Assembly (NCBI GenBank): GCA_009909065.1
Contig: JAAANZ010000060.1
Span: 1-32,107, forward strand
DNA: 32,107 nt
Direction of reading: 5' to 3'
Source of the DNA: Alphaproteobacteria bacterium
GTDB taxonomy: Bacteria; Pseudomonadota; Alphaproteobacteria; Caulobacterales; Hyphomonadaceae
This document shows, one piece after another, positions 10,565-17,915 of the stretch (positions within the stretch are counted from its first letter, which is position 1; each line of letters begins with the position of its first letter). Under the pieces are notes generated by a model that saw only the letters and a list, made by a program, of their open reading frames with translations, made no database searches and was not told where the DNA came from. A program made the position numbers and the translations under genes.

Positions 10565-11093
10565 TTGCAAGGGATTCTGCTGTCAGGGCACTGTCGCCTT
10601 CCGGGAAAACCCGGCCTTGCCCGATGCGGTTTGTCATGCCCTCGCCGCGGCGCTGGCCGATGAACGCAAGGCATGGCGGAACTACACACTCATCCTGGAT
10701 CGGTTCCCCGGTGCGCGCCCCTTCGTGAACATCGTGAAAGCAGAAGCCCGGCACATCGCGGCGCTGTTGCGGGTCTATGAGCGCCATGGTTTGACACCGC
10801 CGCCCGACGAGACCGAATGCGACAGCCTCGCCAGCAACGCAACGCTCGAAACGCTTTGCCGGGTCGCGGCGGAAGCCGAGATCGAGAATGTCCGGCTTTT
10901 CGATGAGGCTCTCTTGCCGGCCGTGGCGGACTATCCCGATATTGCCGCAGTGTTTGGCCGACTCCGGGACGCCTCGGAATGGCGCCACCTTCCGGCCTTC
11001 CAGCGATGTGCGCAAGGCGCGCCTCGCCGTGGACCCGAATGCGGTCAGGCAAAAGGCGGGCGAAATGGACGGCCAGACAGGGATCCGCGATGA
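10557..11093 (+). CDS. Ferritin-like diiron protein (DUF2202-like)
   Basis: 178 residues, mostly helical, with no clear signal peptide or membrane segment. Four helices carry a carboxylate-bridged diiron pattern: Glu36 (ADERKAW), Glu63-x2-His66 (KAEARHI), Glu106/108/110/117 in the third helix (AAEAEIENVRLFDEAL) and Glu141-x2-His144 (SEWRHLPAF). FVNIVKAEARHIAALLRVYERHGL closely follows the DUF2202 pattern. The N-terminus is cysteine-rich (MADCKGFCCQG); the tail after residue 150 is basic and low-complexity. The start at 10557 has AAAGGA upstream; an earlier in-frame ATG at 10512 lies inside cydX. It overlaps cydX by eight bases and the next gene by four (ATGA), so it belongs to the cyd transcript. 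Function is unknown; iron oxidation, NO or peroxide scavenging are guesses from fold and context. Confidence 0.75.
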   Translation: MADCKGFCCQGTVAFRENPALPDAVCHALAAALADERKAWRNYTLILDRFPGARPFVNIVKAEARHIAALLRVYERHGLTPPPDETECDSLASNATLETLCRVAAEAEIENVRLFDEALLPAVADYPDIAAVFGRLRDASEWRHLPAFQRCAQGAPRRGPECGQAKGGRNGRPDRDPR

Positions 11094-11587
11094 CAATGCG
11101 TTTCAGCCTGCCGTTTCTGACACTTCTGCTCGGGCTTCTCATCGGAGCGGCCGGGTTTGCCTGGCTCGACACCGGGCGGATTGCGGCGCCGGGCGAGGAC
11201 CCGCGTCTTGCAATACGTCTGACGCCCGACGAACGCGCCCATGTGCGCGGTGAGATGCTGGAATTCCTGAACGGCGTGGCGGTCATCAGTGACGCCGCCC
11301 TTGCCGGCGACCGTGAGACGATTGCCGAAACAGCTGACGCGCTGAAGCGCGGCGACGGCGGCGGCCAGGCGATACGACAAAAGGTGCCCGAGGGGTTTCG
11401 TCTGATGAGCCGCGATCTGAGGCAGGGATTTGCAGGCATTTCCGAAATGGCCGCAACGGCCGACATGGAAAGCATCCAGCGCGCCACAGCCGAGACCCTC
11501 CACCGCTGCGCGGCGTGTCATGGCAGCTATCGGGTCATTCCACAGTCTCGCCGTCCAGCCGGCTTAGCAACGCCGCCGGATGGCTGA
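11090..11587 (+). CDS. Membrane-anchored cytochrome c'-like haem protein
   Basis: 165 residues. An N-terminal hydrophobic helix (about 4-26, FSLPFLTLLLGLLIGAAGF) would act as an uncleaved anchor or signal, placing the rest in the periplasm. The body is helical, and the only CXXCH is near the C-terminus (Cys140, Cys143, His144 in LHRCAACHGSYR). That position and the following YR are hallmarks of class II cytochromes c (cytochrome c'), four-helix haem proteins that bind NO. The sequence identity to classical cytochrome c' looks low, so this is a fold-level call. The start (ATGACAATG at 11090) overlaps the previous stop by four bases; the 3' end overlaps the convergent rrf2 gene by 53 bases. Being fifth in the cyd unit suggests NO handling or electron transfer beside cytochrome bd. 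Confidence 0.7.
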   Translation: MTMRFSLPFLTLLLGLLIGAAGFAWLDTGRIAAPGEDPRLAIRLTPDERAHVRGEMLEFLNGVAVISDAALAGDRETIAETADALKRGDGGGQAIRQKVPEGFRLMSRDLRQGFAGISEMAATADMESIQRATAETLHRCAACHGSYRVIPQSRRPAGLATPPDG

Positions 11588-11978
11588 CGAGGTCTGCGAG
11601 CGTGACCTTGTCCAGTTCCGCAAAAAAGGCTTTCAGTCCGGCCGCGAACAGGACACTGAGCTTGCATACGCCGATCAGCGGGCAGGTATTCTTGCTGTCA
11701 TTGAAACACTCGACGAATTCATCGAGTTCTTCGGTGTGACGCACCACGTCGCCGACAATGATAGCCTCCGGCGATTTGCCAAGGCGGATACCGCCCGTGC
11801 GCCCGCGCACATTTTCCAGATAGCCGAGCTGCCCGAGCTGACGGGTCGCCTTGAGCAGATGGGCGCGGGAAATGCCATAGGCCTGCGATATGTCCTGGAC
11901 CCTGACCAGCTTGTCGGGATGCAGGGCGCAGTACATGAGAATGCGCAGGGCATAATTCGTGTAGGATGTCAGGCGCAT
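11535..11978 (-). CDS. Rrf2-family Fe-S transcription regulator, NsrR-like
   Basis: 147-residue DNA-binding regulator. The N-terminal winged helix (MRLTSYTNYALRILMYCALH, then VQDISQAYGISRAHLLKATR and NVRGRTGGIRLGKSP) is very close to NsrR, the NO-sensing Fe-S repressor. Three cysteines at 91, 99 and 105 (ECFN, TCPL, VCKL) stand where NsrR and IscR bind their cluster; E. coli NsrR has them at 91, 96 and 102. Family members lose DNA binding when NO or oxidants damage the cluster. The gene faces the cyd unit and overlaps its last gene. A palindrome at 12019-12041, 41-63 bases before its ATG, resembles those at the cyd and peroxiredoxin promoters, suggesting autoregulation. NsrR is the best guess; an IscR- or RirA-like role is not excluded. 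Confidence 0.88.
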   Translation of the reverse strand: MRLTSYTNYALRILMYCALHPDKLVRVQDISQAYGISRAHLLKATRQLGQLGYLENVRGRTGGIRLGKSPEAIIVGDVVRHTEELDEFVECFNDSKNTCPLIGVCKLSVLFAAGLKAFFAELDKVTLADLVSHPAALLSRLDGETVE

Positions 11979-12018
11979 TCCCGCACTCTAGTGACGCGAG
12001 CGGATGCGCTCAACAAAA

Positions 12019-12041
12019 AAGCATCCTGACAGGAGACACTT
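12019..12041. promoter_or_regulatory. 23-bp operator before the rrf2 gene
   Basis: AAGCATCCTGA (12019-12029), one C, AGGAGACACTT (12031-12041). Read inward the halves are AAGCATCCTGA and AAGTGTCTCCT. Each half matches the skeleton AAGTRTC seen at 4071 and 7507, although the two halves agree with each other at only five of eleven positions. It lies 41-63 bases upstream of the rrf2 ATG on its minus-strand promoter side, consistent with autoregulation. It is the weakest of the three sites. Confidence 0.5.
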
Positions 12042-12201
12042 TCAGGCAAGCCGGGCCGGTTTTTCAGGATATCAGCTGCGGCGTGAGCGGTGGAATGGTC
12101 CGCGATGAAAGGCTCGGACGCGGTGAACTGATCCGGCAATTCACGCGCCAGGCTCTTTACGCGCCACGTCACCACCCTCGAGCGTTGGGACCGAATCCCA
12201 G

Positions 12202-12222
12202 AAGTGCGAATGTTTCGCATTT
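12202..12222. promoter_or_regulatory. Fur-type box before the TonB receptor gene
   Basis: TGCGAA (12205-12210), TGT, TTCGCA (12214-12219) form a perfect 6-3-6 palindrome, with AA and TT extending it on both sides. This is the form of Fur boxes before TonB receptor genes in Caulobacter-like alphaproteobacteria. It lies about 90-110 bases before the receptor ATG. The rest of 11979-12312 holds the Rrf2 operator and AT-richer promoter DNA; I see no gene there. Confidence 0.6.
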
Positions 12223-12312
12223 ACATTTGCAAATTGGGTTGTTATGGGCCGGAAAACGACAGCGAGCCCGGCCGGCCTGCCTGTCATGCCGATGACGAAA
12301 CACGAGGAAAAA

Positions 12313-14505
12313 ATGTTCAAGTTCAATTGCCTGGCGGTGAGTTGCGGAGCCTTGATGCTTTCAGGTGCAGCGGCGCAGGAGGCCCCGTCCGAGGAAAACG
12401 AAGACGGCGAAGCGCGCCAGGAAACGATCATCGTCACCGGCCGTGCCGCCGAGCTTTATCGCGTCAACGAGACATCGACGGGTAAGCTGCCGGCCGAGCC
12501 GCTCTCTTCCAGCCTCAATATCGCGGTCATCACCGATGAGCTGATCGAGGACCAGGGCGCCAGGACTTCCCAGGACCTTTACCGCAACCTCTCCGGCGTC
12601 ACCGTGTTCAGTTATGCCGGCGTGACGGCGCGCGGCTTTCGCCAGGAAGAGATCTTCTTCGACGGCCTGCGCGGCGACCCGTATGCCGGCTTTTCGGTGC
12701 CGCAGCTTTTCAATGTCGAGCGGCTGGAGTTTCTCAAGGGACCGGCCGGTATGCTTTACGGCCCCGGCGCGCCAGGGGGGTTGTTCAATTATATCACCAA
12801 GAAGCCTTCGGAAGAATTCGATGCACTTGGCTCGGTCATGATTGGGTCGGAGGCGCGCTACGGCGCATCGCTTGAGATGACCGGCGCGGTTACCGAGGGC
12901 GGCCCCGCCGGGCGGCTCGGACTTTTCTATGAAGACCAGAACACGCCTCGGCGCAATGCTGGCAGCGAGATCTTCATCGGCGATGCCGGGCTGGGCTTCG
13001 ATTTCGGCTTTGCCGACCTCACCCTGCAAGTCTCCCACTATGACCAGGACCTGGCCGCAAACCGCCTGCGCGGTGTTCCCGTTGATGAACTCGGCAATTT
13101 CATCACTGACCGGCGGTGGAATCACAATGAACCGGATGATTTCCTCCGACTGAGCTCGACCGTGTATCAGGCGCAGCTGGACGGGGAACTGCTTGACGGG
13201 CTGACCTGGGACGCCGGCATCCGTTTCAACGACCGAGAGGAAACCCAGCAATATCACGAGCCCCGCGGGCTTTTCCCGCGCCAGGATGCTTCGGGCAATT
13301 TCCTCGATCCCGATCGCAACATCGTCGCCAACCCGGCCGATGCGGAAACGGTGATGGTGCGCGAGTATCGCGATCAGTTGCGTGACGGCGAAAGTCTCTC
13401 GGTCGGCGCCAATGCGGTCTGGTCGGCCGAGATCGGCGGTTTCGCGAATCGGATCCTGTTTGGCACGGATTATTATACCGACGAGGACACGCTCTTCTAT
13501 GACCGCGCGCGCGGCGACAATGTCTCCCGCCCGGCCGGCGCCCCCAATCCGCTCGGCCTGGCGGAACCCGCCTACGGAAACTCCGATCGGTCCACTTATG
13601 TCCTGACCAATGTGTTCGGCAACAGCCGGACAACCGAACAAACCCGGTTCGGGGCTTATCTGCTTGACGAGATCACGTTCGGCCGGTTGATCCTGACCGG
13701 GGGCCTGCGCTTCGACCAGTTCGAGGACTCCCAGATCATCGATACCGGCGCGGGCCTGCTCGTCGAGGAGGTCGATGACGAGGCGGTCACCTACCGGCTT
13801 GGCGCGGTTTACCGGGTGAGCGATGAGATCTCCCTCTACGGTCAGGCGGCCGACAGTTTCGTCCCGCCCGCGGGCACTGACCGGGATGGCAATCTGCTCG
13901 ATCCGGTGCGCGGGGATATTCTGGAAGGCGGCGTCAAACTCGGCCTGATGGACGGGCGGGTGCAGGCGACGGGAGCGATCTACCAGATCAAGCGCACCAA
14001 TCTGGCGCAGACCGACCCCGATCCCGATGCCCCTCCAGGTGCGCTGGTCGCGTTCGGTGAAGTCACCAGCGAGGGCTTCGAGGCCGACCTTGCGGCCGAC
14101 ATAACCGAGGACTGGGTGGTTACAGCCGCCTATGCCTATAATGACACGCGTATCACCGCGGATAATGGCACCGGTGGCATCCGGAACGCCGTGGGTGACA
14201 GGTTTGCCAATGCGCCGGAGCACCAGTTCGGCTTCTGGACGCGCTACCAGATCCCGCGCTACCAGCTCGCTTTCGCCCTCGGCGGCGACTATGTCGATGT
14301 CCGCCGTAATTTCGAGGGCACCAAGGTGCGTCCCTACACGGTGTTTGATGCCTCGATCATCTGGGAACCTGAGCCCTATCGCTTCCTTCTGCGCGTCGAC
14401 AATGTGCTCGACGAGGAGTATGCCGCGTCGGGCTTCCTCGACCGCACCGGACATTTCCCGGGCGAGCCGGTTTCGGTCTTCCTGGAAGCATCGCGGCGGT
14501 TCTGA
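12313..14505 (+). CDS. TonB-dependent siderophore receptor
   Basis: Outer-membrane receptor that imports ferric siderophores using energy from TonB-ExbBD. The 730-residue protein starts at 12313 (MFKFNCLAVSCGALMLSGAA), giving a signal peptide cut near AAAQ; AGGAA lies four to five bases upstream. A TonB box-like ETIIVTGRA (about 37-45) is followed by a plug domain (SSLNIAVITDELIEDQG, VTARGFRQEEIFFDGLR, VERLEFLKGPAGMLYG) and a beta-barrel ending in phenylalanine (VFLEASRRF), as outer-membrane barrels do. The plug resembles ferrichrome/coprogen-type receptors of the FhuA/FecA group; the substrate cannot be read from sequence. A Fur-type box sits upstream and a PepSY gene follows three bases after the stop, making an iron-regulated pair. 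A longer reading from 12244 lacks a good start. Confidence 0.94.
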   Translation: MFKFNCLAVSCGALMLSGAAAQEAPSEENEDGEARQETIIVTGRAAELYRVNETSTGKLPAEPLSSSLNIAVITDELIEDQGARTSQDLYRNLSGVTVFSYAGVTARGFRQEEIFFDGLRGDPYAGFSVPQLFNVERLEFLKGPAGMLYGPGAPGGLFNYITKKPSEEFDALGSVMIGSEARYGASLEMTGAVTEGGPAGRLGLFYEDQNTPRRNAGSEIFIGDAGLGFDFGFADLTLQVSHYDQDLAANRLRGVPVDELGNFITDRRWNHNEPDDFLRLSSTVYQAQLDGELLDGLTWDAGIRFNDREETQQYHEPRGLFPRQDASGNFLDPDRNIVANPADAETVMVREYRDQLRDGESLSVGANAVWSAEIGGFANRILFGTDYYTDEDTLFYDRARGDNVSRPAGAPNPLGLAEPAYGNSDRSTYVLTNVFGNSRTTEQTRFGAYLLDEITFGRLILTGGLRFDQFEDSQIIDTGAGLLVEEVDDEAVTYRLGAVYRVSDEISLYGQAADSFVPPAGTDRDGNLLDPVRGDILEGGVKLGLMDGRVQATGAIYQIKRTNLAQTDPDPDAPPGALVAFGEVTSEGFEADLAADITEDWVVTAAYAYNDTRITADNGTGGIRNAVGDRFANAPEHQFGFWTRYQIPRYQLAFALGGDYVDVRRNFEGTKVRPYTVFDASIIWEPEPYRFLLRVDNVLDEEYAASGFLDRTGHFPGEPVSVFLEASRRF

Positions 14506-14508
14506 TCC

Positions 14509-16104
14509 ATGTCGACGGCTGACACTGATACAGGCCGGGTTACAGGGCCGCGCCGGAAGAAAAAAACCGCGCGCAAGCGGCGCTACGAGCTTCACACCTG
14601 GGTCGGGTTTCACCTCGCGCTCCTGATGACGCTGATCCTGGCCACGGGCACGATTGCCACCGTGTCGAACGAGATCGACTGGCTGGTCCAGCATGACATG
14701 CGCGTCAGTCCTGAAGGAGACAAGGTCAGCTGGGGCGAGATGACCGAGGCCGTGCAGGCCGCCATCCCGGATGGCCGGATTGCTCGTATAGAGGCGATGG
14801 AGGGAGACCATTTCGCCTACCGCGCGGACGTCACCGATAGCTTCGGCCAACGCATTTTCGTGCATGTGAACCCGTGGACCGGCGAGGTGACCGGCACCAC
14901 CCATCCGCTGACGGTGCAGCGTTTCTTCCGCGACCTGCACCGCTATCTGTTCATGCCGAACTTCATCGGCCTGCCACTGGTCTGCTCGATGGCCTTCATC
15001 CTGGCCATCTCGCTCTATACAGGGCTCAGGACCAGCCGGAACTGGGGCACGCTGATGACGCGCATCCGGTTCAACAAGGGCACACGGATCGCCGTCGGCG
15101 ATGCCCACAAGGCTGCGGGCCTCTGGGGCTCATGGTTCTTCATCGTCATGATCGTCACCAGTCTCTGGTATCTGGCCGAATTCGGCGCTCAGGCGGGCGG
15201 TGGACAATTTCAGCCCGAACGCCCGGCCCTGAGCGCGGAAAGGCTGGCCGATTTCGGCGATGTTGTCCCCCAGCGCAGCGCCGACGAGATCGTGACAGCT
15301 GCGCAGGCGGCCTATCCGGACTTGAAAATCACCGAAATCCAGTACCCGTTCAGTCCTGATGGCACGCTCGCCGTGCTCGGGCGTGTGGGCAACCCGATCC
15401 TTCGGGACCGGGCCAACGGGGTTTTCCTCGACCCGGTCAGCCTCGAACCGCTCAGGGTGCAAAGGTCCAGCGAGATCGGCTGGGTGGCCTGGCTCAACGA
15501 GACCGCTGATCCCCTGCATTTCGGCTTCTTTGGCGGCCTGCCCACCAAGCTCGTCTGGTTCGCCTTTGGCGTGTTCATGACCGGTCTTTCAGTCAGCGGC
15601 GTCTGGCTGACCTGGAAACGGCTGAAATCAAGCCATGTCAGCAAGGCTCAATTTGCCACAATGCCCATCCTCGTGCTTTCCATGGCGGCTGGCTATTTCT
15701 GGTATGAACGCTTGCAGGGGCCGGAGAGGCCGGCGGCCGAGCTGGCGCTTGAACCGCGAAGCGCCGGGGCGATCCTGGCGATCCCGCATCTCGCGCAGGG
15801 AGCCGATGGCAGGTTTGACGGCCAGATTCGACTCGTCATTACCGCCGACGGCGGAGCGCCGAACCTCAAGCAAGCCCGCCTCAGCCTGGAAACCGACAAG
15901 GGGCTGCTCGGCGATCCGATCGCGGCAAGTCCGCGGCGACCGGCCCAGACAGCCGCGCTTCGTCTGCATGTCGATCCCGGCAGGTTCGCCGAAGCAAAAC
16001 GCCTTGTCACAAGCCTCGAGCTCTATTCCGGCCGGCGCCTCGAATTTCACTGGGAACTTGCCGGCGCCACGCAGGCGGCGCTCGGAAACCGCCCTGATCG
16101 GTGA
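14509..16104 (+). CDS. PepSY-domain (PiuB-like) membrane protein
   Basis: 531-residue inner-membrane protein of the PepSY-associated TM family, often encoded next to TonB siderophore receptors and proposed to reduce or release iron from siderophores; no activity is proven for this one. After a basic N-terminus (GPRRKKKTARKRRYELHTW) come membrane segments near residues 29-50 (GFHLALLMTLILATGTIA), 160-177 (VCSMAFILAISLYTGL), 205-225 (WGSWFFIVMIVTSLWYL), 345-365 (WFAFGVFMTGLSVSGVWLT) and 385-400 (PILVLSMAAGYFWY), with two periplasmic-type PepSY regions between. The last 130 residues form a soluble domain. The first helix has the HTWVGFH histidines typical of the family. The gene begins three bases after the receptor stop, so the two share a transcript. 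Confidence 0.9.
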   Translation: MSTADTDTGRVTGPRRKKKTARKRRYELHTWVGFHLALLMTLILATGTIATVSNEIDWLVQHDMRVSPEGDKVSWGEMTEAVQAAIPDGRIARIEAMEGDHFAYRADVTDSFGQRIFVHVNPWTGEVTGTTHPLTVQRFFRDLHRYLFMPNFIGLPLVCSMAFILAISLYTGLRTSRNWGTLMTRIRFNKGTRIAVGDAHKAAGLWGSWFFIVMIVTSLWYLAEFGAQAGGGQFQPERPALSAERLADFGDVVPQRSADEIVTAAQAAYPDLKITEIQYPFSPDGTLAVLGRVGNPILRDRANGVFLDPVSLEPLRVQRSSEIGWVAWLNETADPLHFGFFGGLPTKLVWFAFGVFMTGLSVSGVWLTWKRLKSSHVSKAQFATMPILVLSMAAGYFWYERLQGPERPAAELALEPRSAGAILAIPHLAQGADGRFDGQIRLVITADGGAPNLKQARLSLETDKGLLGDPIAASPRRPAQTAALRLHVDPGRFAEAKRLVTSLELYSGRRLEFHWELAGATQAALGNRPDR

Positions 16105-16199
16105 TCGCGTAGGCCAACCCGGCCGATGACCGCCATGCCGTGCCTGCGTGCAGGGCCCATTTTCAGCGAACGGGCCGCATTGCCCGGGACAGTCTGTGC

Positions 16200-17678
16200 T
16201 TACCTTTCCCGCGCCGTCGCGCGCAGCCGGTCCGAGCGCCCGAGGCGCAGGATCTCCTCGACCAGCCGGTCGATATCGTCCTCGCTTGTACGGTGATTGG
16301 TGATATTCACGCGGATGGCGAGACGGCCGTGAATGCGCGTGGTCGAAGGCGCGGCGATGCCGGAGAGCTGGAGCTCGCGCACGATTGTTTCATTCAGCCG
16401 GTCCAGCTCCGGCTCCGTCCAGCCGCGCGGAACATGGCGCAGGCAACAGATATTCAACGGTACCGGCGCAAGGCGCTCAAGGTCGCCGGTCGCATCCACC
16501 GCCGCGGCCAAGCGAAGGGCAAGCGCCCTGTTGCTGTCGATCACCGCGCCCAGCCGTGTCTGCCCGTATTCGGCAATCTGCGCCCAGACCTTCAGGGCCC
16601 GGAAGCCGCGTGAAAGTTCCGGGCCATAATCCACCGGCCAGGGCGCACCGGCGGCAAGTCCGCTTTCCTCGCGGCTGAGATAGTCGGGGCGGTCGGAAAA
16701 GGCCTGCATGTGCAGGGTTTCGTCGCGTATGAGGACGCAGCCGGCGTCATAATTGACCTGCATCCATTTATGGAAATCGAAGGCCAGGGAATCGGCGCGC
16801 TGAATGCCATGAAGCTTCCCGCGCAGCTGCGGACTGAGCATGGCGCAGGCGCCGAAGGCGCCGTCCACATGCATCCAGAGCCCCAGGCGCGCGGCAATGT
16901 CGGCGATTGTGTCGAGCGCGTCGCTGGCGCCGGTATTCACGCTGCCGGCTGTGGCGATGACGGTGAAGGGCGCCCGTCCGGCCTCGCGGTCGGCGGCAAT
17001 CGCGGCCTCCAGGGCGTGCGTGTCCATACGAAAATCCGCATCGACCGGCACCTCGCGCAGCGCCGTGCTGCCCAGGCCAAGCAGGTCGAAGGCGCGCGCA
17101 ACACAGCTATGCGCCTGGCTGGAGGCATAGCCGACAAGCCCGGCATGGCCCGCGCCCTGCGCCCGACTTTCAAAATCCAGCCGGGCATCGCGTGCAACCT
17201 TGAGCGCGATGAGGGTGGCCATCGAGGTGCCCGACACAACAAGGCCGCTTGCCCCCTCCGGAAATCCCATCAGCCGGCGCGTCCAGTCCACGACGCGGCG
17301 TTCCACCTCGATCGCGGCATGATTGCGCCCGCCGCAATTGGCGTTCATCGCCGCGCCCGCAATCTCGGCGATGAGGCCCGCCGGTGAGCCGGCGCCATGA
17401 ACCCAGCCGAAAAAGCGCGGATGCGTATTGCCCACGCCATGAGGCAGGAGGCTTTCGAGATGTTCAACCAGTTCGCCCGGCGCCTGGCCGTCGCCGTCCA
17501 GGGCGGCGGCGAAGGCCTCGGCGAGGTCGCGCGGCCAGGGTGTCCAGACACGGCCTTGCCCGGCCGTTTCGAGATGGTCGATGGCCGCGTCCAGCATATG
17601 GTGGGCCTCCTTGCGGAATCGCCCCCAGTCGGCCGGATCGAGCTGGCCGCGTGTCTTGCCGGTCGATCTTTCGCTCAT
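16200..17678 (-). CDS. Group II pyridoxal-dependent amino acid decarboxylase
   Basis: PLP enzyme of the aromatic-L-amino-acid/glutamate/tyrosine decarboxylase fold, releasing CO2 from an amino acid to give an amine. Numbered from ATG 17678 (492 residues), the PLP lysine is in SLAFDFHKWMQVNYD (about 304), HVDGAFG (about 270-276) holds the cofactor-binding Asp, and SSQAHSC (about 187-193) stacks on the ring. HPRFFGWVHGAGSP and NCGGRNHAAIEVERRVVDW are family blocks. An in-frame TTG at 17696 would add six residues, but AGGG before 17678 favours the ATG. It is monocistronic on the minus strand and convergent with the PepSY gene over 95 bases. The substrate cannot be assigned; a DOPA/tryptophan-type or aspartate-type role is possible. 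Confidence 0.9.
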   Translation of the reverse strand: MSERSTGKTRGQLDPADWGRFRKEAHHMLDAAIDHLETAGQGRVWTPWPRDLAEAFAAALDGDGQAPGELVEHLESLLPHGVGNTHPRFFGWVHGAGSPAGLIAEIAGAAMNANCGGRNHAAIEVERRVVDWTRRLMGFPEGASGLVVSGTSMATLIALKVARDARLDFESRAQGAGHAGLVGYASSQAHSCVARAFDLLGLGSTALREVPVDADFRMDTHALEAAIAADREAGRAPFTVIATAGSVNTGASDALDTIADIAARLGLWMHVDGAFGACAMLSPQLRGKLHGIQRADSLAFDFHKWMQVNYDAGCVLIRDETLHMQAFSDRPDYLSREESGLAAGAPWPVDYGPELSRGFRALKVWAQIAEYGQTRLGAVIDSNRALALRLAAAVDATGDLERLAPVPLNICCLRHVPRGWTEPELDRLNETIVRELQLSGIAAPSTTRIHGRLAIRVNITNHRTSEDDIDRLVEEILRLGRSDRLRATARER

Positions 17679-17915
17679 GCCCTGTGTCTTGCGCAATTGC
17701 CGGCATGAGAAAAGCCCCGACGCCGGCTGCGGTCAGAGCCGGCAGGCCGGGTTGAGACGACGGTATCTGCGCCGATACCCGGTCCGGCGCCAGCATTCAG
17801 GTCGCTGGCTCCAGAGAGGCCGTGGATATCGGAAAGTCCGTCGGCGCATTCATCCCGAGCGCGCCACGGAAATTGCGAGCGCGACGGCAGGGCCGCCCGA
17901 TTTACCGCGCGCCGG

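Noticed and set aside
12202-12222. Fourth Rrf2 operator before the TonB receptor (AAGTGCGAATG resembles a half-site)
   Set aside because: The opposite half does not end in ACTT and the spacing is 10-1-10, while the core fits a Fur box much better.
12361-15108. 915-codon open frame on the minus strand opposite the TonB receptor and PepSY genes
   Set aside because: The plus-strand proteins have clear family motifs; the antisense frame has none and is a by-product of GC-rich codon bias.
16105-16199. GGCCC...GGGCC inverted repeat between the convergent PepSY and decarboxylase genes as a terminator
   Set aside because: Five-base stem and no T-run on either strand.
17762-17779. GGTATC-6-GATACC inverted repeat about 85-100 bases before the decarboxylase gene
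   Set aside because: Only 6-bp arms and no second copy or regulator gene nearby, so not called as an operator.
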